From Mesorhizobium sp. M8A.F.Ca.ET.218.01.1.1 (GTDB lineage Bacteria; Pseudomonadota; Alphaproteobacteria; Rhizobiales; Rhizobiaceae), in assembly GCF_004791165.1 (NCBI RefSeq), contig NZ_SRUZ01000001.1:540382-604381 (forward strand): a stretch of 64,000 nt of DNA, written 5' to 3'. The position numbers and the translations under genes were made by a program. The notes under the pieces were generated by a model, which did not search any database, had not been told where the DNA came from, and saw only the letters and a list, made by a program, of their open reading frames with translations. Below, piece by piece: positions 27,613-36,191 of this stretch (the stretch's first letter is position 1; every line of letters starts with the position of its first letter).

Positions 27613-28254
27613 CTAGACGTTCTCGATGACGATGCCGCTGATCTCGTTGGCGACGTCCTCGAAACGGTCGACCACCTTCTCGAGCTGGCCATAGATTTCC
27701 GAGCCGATCAGATAGGCCATCGCATCACCGCCATTGTGGTGCTTGAACAAATCCTTCAAACCCTGCTCATGCAGGTCGTCTGCCCGGCCCTCGGCACGCA
27801 TGACCTCCTCGGCGAGTTCATTGAGGCGTGTGCTGTTGGCGCCGACCTTGGCGAGCAGCGGGATCGCCTCCGCGACCAGCTTGGCGGTGTCGACGATGAC
27901 GCCGCCCATTTCCTGCATCAGCGGATCGAATTCGCGCTTTTCGAACAGCCGCACCGTCTTGACGGTCTTGTGCATCGTGTCGATGGCGTCATCCATCGAT
28001 TGGATCAGATCCTTGATGTCGCCGCGGTCGAAAGGCGTGATGAAAGACCGCCTCACCGCAAGCAGCACCTGCGCGGTTATGTCGTCCGCCTCGTTTTCGA
28101 GATCGATGATCTCCTGGCACCTGCGTTCGATATCCTTGCCCTGGAGAAGCAACTGGAGTGCCTCGGCGCCGGCGACCACGGTACGGGAATGCTGTTCGAA
28201 CAGGTCGAAGAAGCGATCCTCGCGCGGCAACAGCTTGCGGAACCAGCCCAGCAT
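27613..28254 (-). CDS. DUF47/PhoU-like Pit accessory protein
   Basis: 213-aa helical protein of the DUF47 (PhoU-like) family, commonly encoded before Pit and thought to control it. The start MLGWFRKLLPRED is typical, and AGGGAGG precedes it. Conserved segments are DLENEADDIT, ITPFDRGDIKDLIQSMDDAID and LGSEIYGQLEKV-like ends. An E/D-rich helix pattern supports metal-assisted four-helix bundles. It is co-transcribed with the permease. Confidence 0.9.
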   Translation of the reverse strand: MLGWFRKLLPREDRFFDLFEQHSRTVVAGAEALQLLLQGKDIERRCQEIIDLENEADDITAQVLLAVRRSFITPFDRGDIKDLIQSMDDAIDTMHKTVKTVRLFEKREFDPLMQEMGGVIVDTAKLVAEAIPLLAKVGANSTRLNELAEEVMRAEGRADDLHEQGLKDLFKHHNGGDAMAYLIGSEIYGQLEKVVDRFEDVANEISGIVIENV

Positions 28255-28476
28255 GTTCGTCCCTCCCTGCGCACCAGTTGCATCCACATAGCGTCGCACG
28301 CGGCCGCAGGAAACAGTAAACCGGCTGAAAGATGTGGATCGGCGCCGTTTGAAGGCACAACTTGCAGCAAGGGCGCATGTCCTTGACGCTCGTCAAGCGG
28401 CTGGGCGGCCCTACTTCAGAAATGGCACGTTCGACGCAGTTCAATGACGAGGGAACAACCAGGAAAGGAGACGATC

Positions 28477-28854
28477 ATGCTTGAAAACAGCAACGCAACA
28501 GCCAATCTCGCGGTCAGGGACCTTGCCAAGGCAAAGGCTTTCTATGAGGGGACGCTCGGCCTGAAACAGGTGCACGATGAGGGCGGCGAATTGATCGTGT
28601 ACAAAAGCGGCGGCACCACCATCAATGTCTATCGTTCCAAATTCGCGGGGACCAACAAGGCGACTGCGGTGACCTGGATGGTCGGCGACAAAATCGCCGA
28701 TGTCGTCAACGCCCTCAGGTCAAAGGGTGTCACCTTCGAGCATTACGAGATGTCCGGCCTGACGATGGAGGGTGACCTCCATGTCGGCGGCGGCATGAAA
28801 GTCGCATGGTTCAAGGATCCGGACGGCAATATCCTCAATCTCGTGGACCGGTAA
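28477..28854 (+). CDS. VOC-superfamily (glyoxalase/dioxygenase-like) protein
   Basis: 125-aa single-unit vicinal oxygen chelate protein. ATANLAVRDLAKAKAFYEGTLGL opens the first beta-alpha-beta unit, and WFKDPDGNILNLV closes the second with a possible Glu/Asn metal region. The ATG at 28477 follows AGGAAAGGAG. Function is unknown; such proteins isomerise, bind antibiotics or bind other small molecules. It lies 145 bases before the fds regulator but is probably separate. Confidence 0.8.
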   Translation: MLENSNATANLAVRDLAKAKAFYEGTLGLKQVHDEGGELIVYKSGGTTINVYRSKFAGTNKATAVTWMVGDKIADVVNALRSKGVTFEHYEMSGLTMEGDLHVGGGMKVAWFKDPDGNILNLVDR

Positions 28855-28998
28855 ATCTCGGGATCGGGCAGCGCGGCGCGAGAGTTTTCCTATGCATGCC
28901 GTCACCCCAAAACCGAAGTCACTTTTGGGCGACATGCATTGGATGATTGAGCACGGCACCATCTGGCGCGCCGCCGCCGCGCCGGATAGCCTCCGCCA

Positions 28999-29898
28999 AT
29001 GATCGAAAAGCTGGAATTCTTCATCGCGCTGGCCAGGGAAGAGCATTTCGGCCGGGCCGCGGAAGTGTGTGGCGTCACCCAGCCGACGCTGTCGGCCGGC
29101 ATCAAGCAACTGGAAGGCCAGCTCGGCGTCATGCTCGTCCTGCGCGGCTCGCGCTTTCAGGGCCTGACGCCGGAGGGCAAGCAGGTGCTGGTGTGGGCGC
29201 GCCGCATCGTCGGCGACTCCAGAACCATGCGCGAGGAGATGCGGGCGGCGCGCCACGGCCTCTCCGGGCGCATCCGTATTGCCGCCATCCCGACAGCATT
29301 GGCCATGGTGGCCAGATTGACGACGCCCTTTCGAGACAAGCACCCGGGTGTCACCTTTTCGGTGCTGTCGCGAACCTCGATCGAAGTGCTTTCGCTGCTC
29401 GGCAATTTCGATGTCGATGCCGGCATCACCTATCTCGACAACGAACCGCTGGGACGGGTGACCAGCGTGCCGCTCTATGACGAGCGCTACCAATTGATCA
29501 CCGCAATCGGCAATCCCTATTCCGACCGCGACAAAGTGACATGGGCCGAGATCAGCCAGCTGCCGCTTTGCCTTTTGACGCCGGACATGCAGAACCGCCG
29601 CATCATCGACCAGCACCTGGCCGAAGCCGGCGTGCAGGTGCGGCCGACGCTGGAATCGAATTCGATGATCGTGCTGTTCTCGCACATCCGGACCGGCAAA
29701 TGGTCATCGATCATGCCGCTCAACCTTGCGGAAACATTCGGTTTTTCCGAACCGATCCGGGCCATTCCGATCGTCGAGCCCGATGCCAGCCACACGGTCG
29801 GGCTGGTCGCCGCACCGCGTGAGCCGCACACGCCGCTGGTCCAGGCGCTGCTGGACGAGGCGATGGCGCTGGCAGACGATTTCCGGGCGCACCGCTAG
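28999..29898 (+). CDS. fdsR: LysR-family regulator of the formate dehydrogenase operon (FdsR-like)
   Basis: 299-aa LysR regulator. The N-terminal helix-turn-helix is HFGRAAEVCGVTQPTLSAGIKQLE; a LysR substrate domain follows from about residue 90. It lies directly upstream of fdsGBA in the same orientation, with the palindrome at 29924-29944 between. In other bacteria fds genes are accompanied by a LysR regulator (FdsR), so a role in formate-responsive control is inferred. The tandem layout would also allow read-through into fds. Confidence 0.8.
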   Translation: MIEKLEFFIALAREEHFGRAAEVCGVTQPTLSAGIKQLEGQLGVMLVLRGSRFQGLTPEGKQVLVWARRIVGDSRTMREEMRAARHGLSGRIRIAAIPTALAMVARLTTPFRDKHPGVTFSVLSRTSIEVLSLLGNFDVDAGITYLDNEPLGRVTSVPLYDERYQLITAIGNPYSDRDKVTWAEISQLPLCLLTPDMQNRRIIDQHLAEAGVQVRPTLESNSMIVLFSHIRTGKWSSIMPLNLAETFGFSEPIRAIPIVEPDASHTVGLVAAPREPHTPLVQALLDEAMALADDFRAHR

Positions 29899-29923
29899 GC
29901 TAGACAATGCTAGCTGAAGCCCA

Positions 29924-29944
29924 TCGATAGAAATTTTCTATCGA
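29924..29944. promoter_or_regulatory. LysR-type operator upstream of fdsG
   Basis: TCGATAGAAA (29924-29933) is followed, after one base, by its exact complement TTTCTATCGA (29935-29944). The core TAGAAATTTTCTA fits T-N11-A with dyad symmetry, the LysR consensus. It is centred 99 bases before the fdsG ATG and about 64 bases before the proposed transcription start, the usual LysR recognition position. Confidence 0.7.
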
Positions 29945-29961
29945 GCAACGAAACCGCTTTA

Positions 29962-29992
29962 TTGATTTCGCGGGTTTCCTCTGATTTTGTAA
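29962..29992 (+). promoter_or_regulatory. Candidate fds promoter
   Basis: TTGATT (29962-29967) could serve as -35, with TTTTGTAA (29985-29992) as a poor -10 at 17-19 bases. A weak core promoter would fit activation by the adjacent LysR site. A second palindrome, TTAGCGCTAA (29997-30006), follows near the expected start. Confidence 0.35.
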
Positions 29993-30032
29993 AGACTTAG
30001 CGCTAAAAGCTATCGACCAGGGAGGGCGCTGC

Positions 30033-30512
30033 ATGACGATGCAGCCTGCAAGTACCGAGATCGCGCCACGCACTGCGGCGATTATCCAGGAGTTGAAGGA
30101 CCTCGAGGGTCCGTTGCTGCCGATCCTCCACGGCATTCAGGAAGAGTTCGGCCACGTACCGCACGACGCCGTGCCCGTGATTGCCGATGGGCTGAACCTG
30201 TCCAGGGCCGAGGTGCACGGCGTCGTGACCTTCTATCACGATTTCCGCGCCCGCCCGGCCGGCCGGCACGTGCTCAAGCTCTGCCAGGCGGAAGCCTGCC
30301 AGTCGATGGGTTCGGATGCGGTCGCAGCCAGGATCAAGCAGTTGCTCGGTATCGATTTCCACGAGACCACGCGTGACGGATCGGTTACGCTCGAGCCGGT
30401 CTATTGTCTCGGACTGTGCGCCTGTTCGCCGTCGGCGATGCTAGACGGCGAGGTGATCGGACGGCTCGATGACGAAAAGATCGACGAGATCGTAGCCGAG
30501 GTGCGCTCATGA
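30033..30512 (+). CDS. fdsG: NAD-dependent formate dehydrogenase, gamma subunit
   Basis: 159-aa NuoE-like subunit with a thioredoxin-fold 2Fe-2S centre. The cluster cysteines are in LCQAEACQSMG and CLGLCACSPSAML. The helical N-terminal part, ending HGVVTFYHDFRA, matches NuoE. It passes electrons within the soluble formate dehydrogenase. GGGAGG lies 7 bases before the ATG. Its stop overlaps the fdsB start as ATGA. Confidence 0.95.
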   Translation: MTMQPASTEIAPRTAAIIQELKDLEGPLLPILHGIQEEFGHVPHDAVPVIADGLNLSRAEVHGVVTFYHDFRARPAGRHVLKLCQAEACQSMGSDAVAARIKQLLGIDFHETTRDGSVTLEPVYCLGLCACSPSAMLDGEVIGRLDDEKIDEIVAEVRS

Positions 30513-32065
30513 CCCCCCGCATCTACATTCCCGGCGATTCCGGCGCGCTGGCGCTGGGCGCGGAAAAGGTCGCCAAGGCGATCGCAAACGAACTCGCCGA
30601 GCGCGGCATCGAGGCCAAGATCGTGCGCAACGGCTCGCGCGGCGCCTATTTCCTCGAACCGATGGTCGAAGTGGCGACAGCCAATGGCCGCGTCGCCTAC
30701 GGGCCGGTGAAGCCGTCTGACGTGAAGAGCCTGTTCGACAGCGGCTTCCTCAAGGGCGGGCATCACAAGCGCTGGCTCGGCGCCCCGGACAAGATCCCGT
30801 TCCTCGCCAAGCAGACACGGCTGACCTTCGCGCGCTGCGGCATCAACGACCCGCTGTCGCTCGATGCCTACAAATCGCTCGGCGGACTGAAAGGCCTGCA
30901 GAATGCAGTGGCCATGGCGCCCGCCGACATCGTCAGCCAAGTGACCGACTCCGGACTGCGGGGGCGTGGCGGCGCCGGCTTCCCGACCGGTATCAAGTGG
31001 AAGACGGTGCTCGATACGACATCGGAACGCAAATACATCGTCTGCAACGCCGATGAGGGCGACAGCGCCACCTTCGCCGACCGCATGATCATGGAGGGCG
31101 ACCCCTTCGTGCTCATCGAAGGCATGGCGATCGCCGGCATCGCCACCGGCGCGACCAAGGGTTTTGTCTACATCCGCTCGGAATATCCGCACGCGGTGGC
31201 AACAATGAACAAGGCCGTCGAGATTGCCCGCAAGCACGGCGTGCTCGGCGTCAATGTGCTGGGTTCGCCCAATGCCTTCGACATGGAAATCCGCGTCGGC
31301 GCCGGCGCCTATGTCTGCGGCGAGGAAACCTCGTTGCTCAACAGCCTGGAGGGCAAGCGCGGCGTGGTGCGTGCCAAGCCGCCGCTGCCCGCGATCCAAG
31401 GCTTGTTCGGCAAGCCGACGGTGATCAACAACGTCATCTCGCTGGCTTCCGTACCTATCATCATGGACAAGGGCGCCGCCTTCTACAAGGATTTCGGCAT
31501 GGGCCGCTCGCGCGGCACGATCCCGATCCAGATCGCCGGCAACGTCAAGCAAGGCGGCCTGTTCGAAACCGCTTTCGGCCTTACGCTGGGCGAGATCGTC
31601 GACGATATCGGCTGCGGCACGTCCACCGGACGTCCGGTCAAGGCGGTGCAGGTCGGCGGCCCGCTCGGCGCCTACTTCCCGCGCGCGCTGTTCGACACGC
31701 CGTTCGACTACGAAGAATTCGCCAAGCGCGATGGACTGATCGGCCATGCCGGTATCACGGTTTTCGACGATACCGCCGACATGCTGAAGCAGGCACGCTT
31801 CGCCATGGAATTCTGCGCCATCGAAAGCTGCGGCAAGTGCACGCCTTGCCGCATCGGCTCGACGCGAGGCGTGGAAACCATCGACAGGCTCGCCGCCGGC
31901 ATCGAGCCGGAGAAGAACCTCGCTCTGGTCACCGACCTCTGCAACACGATGAAGTTCGGGTCACTCTGCGCGCTGGGCGGCTTCACCCCCTACCCGGTGA
32001 TGAGCTCGATCACGCATTTCCCCGAGGATTTCAAGCCCGCGCCGGCGCGCGTGGCTGCTGAATAG
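30509..32065 (+). CDS. fdsB: NAD-dependent formate dehydrogenase, beta subunit
   Basis: 518-aa NuoF-like diaphorase subunit, binding FMN, NAD(H) and one 4Fe-4S cluster. Residues 1-100 are a thioredoxin-like extension. The NADH/FMN region includes GLRGRGGAGFPTGIKWKTV, CNADEGDSATFADR and GAGAYVCGEETSLLNSLEG. The cluster motif ESCGKCTPCRIGSTRG and a later CNTMKFGSLCALGG supply the cysteines. It reduces NAD+ with electrons from the alpha subunit. Confidence 0.95.
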   Translation: MTPRIYIPGDSGALALGAEKVAKAIANELAERGIEAKIVRNGSRGAYFLEPMVEVATANGRVAYGPVKPSDVKSLFDSGFLKGGHHKRWLGAPDKIPFLAKQTRLTFARCGINDPLSLDAYKSLGGLKGLQNAVAMAPADIVSQVTDSGLRGRGGAGFPTGIKWKTVLDTTSERKYIVCNADEGDSATFADRMIMEGDPFVLIEGMAIAGIATGATKGFVYIRSEYPHAVATMNKAVEIARKHGVLGVNVLGSPNAFDMEIRVGAGAYVCGEETSLLNSLEGKRGVVRAKPPLPAIQGLFGKPTVINNVISLASVPIIMDKGAAFYKDFGMGRSRGTIPIQIAGNVKQGGLFETAFGLTLGEIVDDIGCGTSTGRPVKAVQVGGPLGAYFPRALFDTPFDYEEFAKRDGLIGHAGITVFDDTADMLKQARFAMEFCAIESCGKCTPCRIGSTRGVETIDRLAAGIEPEKNLALVTDLCNTMKFGSLCALGGFTPYPVMSSITHFPEDFKPAPARVAAE

Positions 32066-32075
32066 GAGCTGGCAG

Positions 32076-34988
32076 ATGAACATCAAGGCCGACTTCCCGA
32101 CGCTCATCGAAGAACTCGATTACGGAACGCCGCAATCGAAGGCTGAGAAACAGGTCACGCTGACCGTCGATGGCCGCAGCATCAGCGTGCCGGAAGGCAC
32201 GTCGATCATGCGCGCGGCGATGGAGGGCGGGGTCGAAATCCCGAAACTCTGCGCCACGGACATGCTGGACTCCTTCGGTTCCTGCCGCGTCTGCCTCGTC
32301 GAGATCGAAGGACGCGGCGGCACGCCGGCTTCCTGCACGACGCCGGTCGGCGAAGGCATGGTGGTGCGTACGCAGTCGGACAGGCTCGACGCCATCCGCC
32401 GCGGCGTCATGGAACTCTATGTCTCCGACCATCCTACCGGCTGGAACGAGAAGGCCGGAACCGGCGCCAGCGAGTTCGATGTGGTGGCGAAGTCCGTCGG
32501 CCTGACCGAAAACCGCTACGGCGTCGAGGGCCGCAACCACGTCAAGGAAGAAAATGGCGTCGCGCCGGGCCATGGCTCGCTGGCGGTCGACTACATCGCC
32601 CGCGACGAATCCAACCCTTATTTCACCTATGATCCGGCGCAATGCATCGTCTGCTCGCGCTGCGTGCGGGCCTGCGAAGAGGTGCAAGGCACTTTCGCGC
32701 TGACCATCGAGGGTCGCGGCTTTGAATCGCGCATGGTCGCCGGCATGCACGAGGACTTCATCGCTTCCGAATGCGTGTCCTGCGGCGCCTGCGTGCAAGC
32801 CTGCCCGACCGATGCGCTGCGCGAGAAGACCGTGCTCGAAAAGGGCCTGCCGGAGCGCTCCGCCGTCACCACCTGCGCCTATTGCGGCGTCGGCTGCTCG
32901 TTCAAGGCCGAAGTGAAGGGCGACGAGGTCATCCGCATGATGCCCTACAAGGAAGGCATGGCAAACCACGGCCATTCCTGCGTCAAGGGCCGCTTCGCCT
33001 ATGGCTACGCCACGCACAAGGACCGCATCCTGTCGCCGATGATCCGCGAAAAGGTCAGCGATCCCTGGCGCGAAGTGAGCTGGGAAGAGGCGATCGCCCA
33101 TACGGCCAAGGAATTCCGCCGCATCCAGTACCAGTACGGCCGCACCGCGATCGGCGGCATCACCTCCTCGCGCTGCACGAATGAGGAGACCTATCTCGTC
33201 CAGAAACTGGTGCGGCAGGGCTTCCGCAACAACAATGTCGACACCTGCGCGCGCGTCTGCCATTCGCCGACCGGTTACGGCCTCGGCCAGACCTACGGCA
33301 CCTCGGCCGGTACGCAGGACTTCGATTCCGTCGAATTCACTGACGTCGCCGTCATCATCGGCGCCAATCCGGCTTCCGCGCATCCGGTGTTCGCCTCGCG
33401 GCTGAAGAAGCGGCTGCGCCAGGGCGCCAAGCTGATCGTGCTCGATCCGCGCCGCACCGAGATGGTCAAGTCGGCGCATGTCGAAGCCGACTACCATTTG
33501 CCGCTGAAGCCCGGCACCAATGTTGCCGTGCTGACGTCGCTGGCGCATGTCATCGTCACCGAGGGCCTTTTCGACGAAGCCTTCATCCGCGAGCGCTGCG
33601 ACTGGACGGAATTCCAGGACTGGGCATCCTTCGTCGCCCTGCCGGAAAACAGCCCCGAAACCGTGGGCAAGCTGTCCGGCGTCGATCCCGAGCTGATCCG
33701 CGGCGCCGCGCGCCTCTACGCCAAGGGCGGCAATGGCGCGATCTATTACGGCCTCGGCGTCACCGAGCACAGCCAAGGCTCGACCACGGTGATGGCGATC
33801 GCCAACCTCGCAATGGCCACCGGCAATATCGGCCGCCCGGGCGTCGGCGTGAACCCGCTGCGCGGCCAGAACAACGTGCAGGGCTCGTGCGACATGGGCT
33901 CGTTCCCGCATGAGCTGCCGGGCTACCGGCACATTTCGGGCGACGCGGTGCGCGACATCTATGAGAGCCTGTGGGGCGTGAAGCTGGACGACGAACCCGG
34001 CCTGCGCATCCCCAACATGCTGGATGCCGCCGTCGACGGCTCCTTCAAGGGCATTTACATCCAGGGCGAGGACATTTTGCAGTCCGATCCCGACACCAAG
34101 CATGTCGCCGCCGGCCTTGCCGCCATGGAATGCGTGGTCGTGCACGACCTCTTCCTCAACGAGACGGCGAACTACGCGCACGTCTTCCTGCCCGGCTCGA
34201 CCTTCCTCGAGAAGGACGGCACCTTCACCAATGCCGAGCGCCGCATCAACATGGTGCGCAAGGTGCTGGAGCCGAAGGCGCGCTACGCCGATTGGGAGGC
34301 GACGCAGGAGCTCGCCCGCTCCATCGGTCTCGACTGGAACTATACGCATCCGGCCGAAATCATGGACGAGATCGCCAAGACGACGCCAAGCTTCGCCAAT
34401 GTCTCCTTCGACCTGCTCGACCGCGTCGGCTCCGTGCAATGGCCCTGCAATGACAAGGCGCCGCTCGGCACGCCGATCATGCATGTCGACGGCTTCGTGC
34501 GCGGCAAGGGCAAGTTCATCCGGACCGAATATGTGGCGACGGACGAAAGAACCGGACCGCGCTTCCCGCTGCTGCTGACCACCGGCCGTATCCTCAGCCA
34601 GTACAATGTCGGCGCGCAGACACGGCGCACCGAAAACGTGATGTGGCACTCCGAGGATCGGCTGGAAATCCATCCGCACGACGCAGAAAATCGTGGCCTG
34701 CGCGATGGCGACTGGGTGCGGCTGACCAGCCGTTCGGGCGAGACGACGCTGCGCGCGCTGATCACTGACCGGGTGTCGCCGGGCGTGGTCTACACCACCT
34801 TCCACCATCCCGACACACAGGCCAACGTCATCACGACCGACTTTTCCGACTGGGCGACCAACTGCCCGGAGTACAAGGTGACGGCGGTGCAGGTCGGCGC
34901 GTCCAACGGCCCGTCCGAATGGCAGCGCGACTATGACGAACAGGCCAAGCAGAGCCGCCGTATCGCTCCGCTGCAGGCGGCGGAGTAG
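32076..34988 (+). CDS. fdsA: NAD-dependent formate dehydrogenase, catalytic alpha subunit
   Basis: 970-aa molybdenum subunit that oxidises formate to CO2. From the N-terminus: a 2Fe-2S ferredoxin domain (GSCRVCLVEIEG), a NuoG-type segment, two 4Fe-4S motifs (CIVCSRCVRACEEVQG and CVSCGACVQACP), the MopB 4Fe-4S motif CAYCGVGCSFKAEVKG, and the molybdopterin domains. The active-site residue is cysteine, in CARVCHSPTGYG, not selenocysteine. The C-terminal molybdopterin-binding domain includes LLTTGRILSQYNVGAQTRR. Length is normal for FdsA. No Tat signal is visible, consistent with a cytoplasmic enzyme. Confidence 0.96.
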   Translation: MNIKADFPTLIEELDYGTPQSKAEKQVTLTVDGRSISVPEGTSIMRAAMEGGVEIPKLCATDMLDSFGSCRVCLVEIEGRGGTPASCTTPVGEGMVVRTQSDRLDAIRRGVMELYVSDHPTGWNEKAGTGASEFDVVAKSVGLTENRYGVEGRNHVKEENGVAPGHGSLAVDYIARDESNPYFTYDPAQCIVCSRCVRACEEVQGTFALTIEGRGFESRMVAGMHEDFIASECVSCGACVQACPTDALREKTVLEKGLPERSAVTTCAYCGVGCSFKAEVKGDEVIRMMPYKEGMANHGHSCVKGRFAYGYATHKDRILSPMIREKVSDPWREVSWEEAIAHTAKEFRRIQYQYGRTAIGGITSSRCTNEETYLVQKLVRQGFRNNNVDTCARVCHSPTGYGLGQTYGTSAGTQDFDSVEFTDVAVIIGANPASAHPVFASRLKKRLRQGAKLIVLDPRRTEMVKSAHVEADYHLPLKPGTNVAVLTSLAHVIVTEGLFDEAFIRERCDWTEFQDWASFVALPENSPETVGKLSGVDPELIRGAARLYAKGGNGAIYYGLGVTEHSQGSTTVMAIANLAMATGNIGRPGVGVNPLRGQNNVQGSCDMGSFPHELPGYRHISGDAVRDIYESLWGVKLDDEPGLRIPNMLDAAVDGSFKGIYIQGEDILQSDPDTKHVAAGLAAMECVVVHDLFLNETANYAHVFLPGSTFLEKDGTFTNAERRINMVRKVLEPKARYADWEATQELARSIGLDWNYTHPAEIMDEIAKTTPSFANVSFDLLDRVGSVQWPCNDKAPLGTPIMHVDGFVRGKGKFIRTEYVATDERTGPRFPLLLTTGRILSQYNVGAQTRRTENVMWHSEDRLEIHPHDAENRGLRDGDWVRLTSRSGETTLRALITDRVSPGVVYTTFHHPDTQANVITTDFSDWATNCPEYKVTAVQVGASNGPSEWQRDYDEQAKQSRRIAPLQAAE

Positions 34989-34990
34989 TC

Positions 34991-35821
34991 TTGGCCGCGC
35001 GCCGCAAAGCGACAACGCAAATTTCGCGGCTGGCGCATCGCGCCAGCGGCACGGCCGCGGCCAACCGCATGGTGCCTGAAGAAACGCCGGTGGCGTTCTC
35101 CTTTGCCGGCACCACGCATGCGGTGATGATGGCGAGCCCAGCCGATTTCGAGGATTTCGCGCTCGGCTTTTCGCTGACCGAAGGCATCATCGCCGAGCCA
35201 GAAGAGATCGAAGCCATCGAAGTGGAAGATCACGGCGCCGGCATCGACATCCAGATTCGGTTGAAGGACCAGGCCAATACGCGTTTCGAGGCGCGGCGGC
35301 GGCGGCTTGCTGGACCGGTCGGCTGCGGGCTCTGCGGCATCGAATCCATCGAGGAAGCAATGCGCTCGGTCGATGCGGTCGGTGCGTCGAAACTTACGCT
35401 TGAGGCCGAAGACATCACCCGTTCGGTCAAGCTGTTGTCGAAGGTGCAGCCACTGCATACCGAGACGGGGGCCGTGCACGCCGCCGGTTTCTACGTGCCC
35501 GGCAAGGGCGTCGTCATGGCGCGCGAGGATGTCGGTCGCCACAATGCGCTAGACAAGCTGGCGGGCGCGCTGGCCAAGGCCAATATCGATGGCGCATCGG
35601 GCGCTGTCGTGGTGACCAGCCGTGTTTCGGTCGAGATGGTGCAGAAGACGGCGGCGATCGGTTCTGCCTTCATCATCGCCGTTTCCGCGCCCACCGCACT
35701 TGCCATCCGCACGGCGCAGGACGCCGGCATGACGCTGGTGGCGTTGGTGCGCGGCGACGATTTCGATGTTTTTACCCACCCTGACCGGGTGATCTCCGGA
35801 GTTGCCCAGCATGTCGCATGA
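34991..35821 (+). CDS. fdhD: Formate dehydrogenase sulfurtransferase FdhD (FdsC)
   Basis: 276-aa FdhD-family protein that transfers sulfur to the molybdenum cofactor of formate dehydrogenase. The sulfur-carrying CxxC is in GPVGCGLCGIES, and downstream blocks FYVPGKGVVMAREDVGRHNALDK and VVVTSRVSVEMVQKTA are characteristic. The likely start is TTG 34991, 2 bases after the fdsA stop; no closer ATG/GTG is better supported. The Arg/Lys-rich N-terminus is usual. It overlaps fdsD by 11 bases. Confidence 0.93.
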   Translation: MAARRKATTQISRLAHRASGTAAANRMVPEETPVAFSFAGTTHAVMMASPADFEDFALGFSLTEGIIAEPEEIEAIEVEDHGAGIDIQIRLKDQANTRFEARRRRLAGPVGCGLCGIESIEEAMRSVDAVGASKLTLEAEDITRSVKLLSKVQPLHTETGAVHAAGFYVPGKGVVMAREDVGRHNALDKLAGALAKANIDGASGAVVVTSRVSVEMVQKTAAIGSAFIIAVSAPTALAIRTAQDAGMTLVALVRGDDFDVFTHPDRVISGVAQHVA

Positions 35822-36122
35822 CGAAGACCACATCATGAGCACAAGAGAAAAGCTGGTGCGCATGGCCAACCAGATCGCCGCCTTTTTCCACTCCAGGCCA
35901 CGCGAGGAAGGCGTTGCCGGCGTCGCCGAGCACATCAACAAGTTCTGGGAGCCGAGGATGCGGCGCCAGTTCTTCGAGATGCTGGACAGCGGCGGTGAGG
36001 GGTTCGACGAACTGGTTGTGGTCGCCTCGGCCAGGATCAAGCGGCCGATCACGCCGGCAGAGGCCGATATCAAGCTCGGCCTCAAGGCCTTCCCGGCCGA
36101 CGTCGCAGCCTCGCAAAAATAG
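35811..36122 (+). CDS. fdsD: NAD-dependent formate dehydrogenase, delta subunit
   Basis: 103-aa FdsD-family protein, the small final gene of fds operons. It helps stability or assembly of the complex (family knowledge). The start MSHDEDH at 35811 has GGAG 9 bases upstream and lies inside the end of fdhD; MSTREKL at 35835 is possible. The recognisable core is LVRMANQIAAFF and VAEHINKFWEPRMR. No cofactor motif is present. Confidence 0.9.
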   Translation: MSHDEDHIMSTREKLVRMANQIAAFFHSRPREEGVAGVAEHINKFWEPRMRRQFFEMLDSGGEGFDELVVVASARIKRPITPAEADIKLGLKAFPADVAASQK

Positions 36123-36191
36123 CCGCCGGGCCGCGCCGTTTATATTCCGCGTCGCTAAAGTTTAGGCTGCCGCACCCGGCGCGGCTCTGCT

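Noticed and set aside
32031..35015. Very long antisense frame opposite fdsA (nearly 1000 codons)
   Set aside because: GC-rich coding shadow: the opposite strand encodes FdsA with all cofactor motifs, while the antisense product shows no recognisable family.
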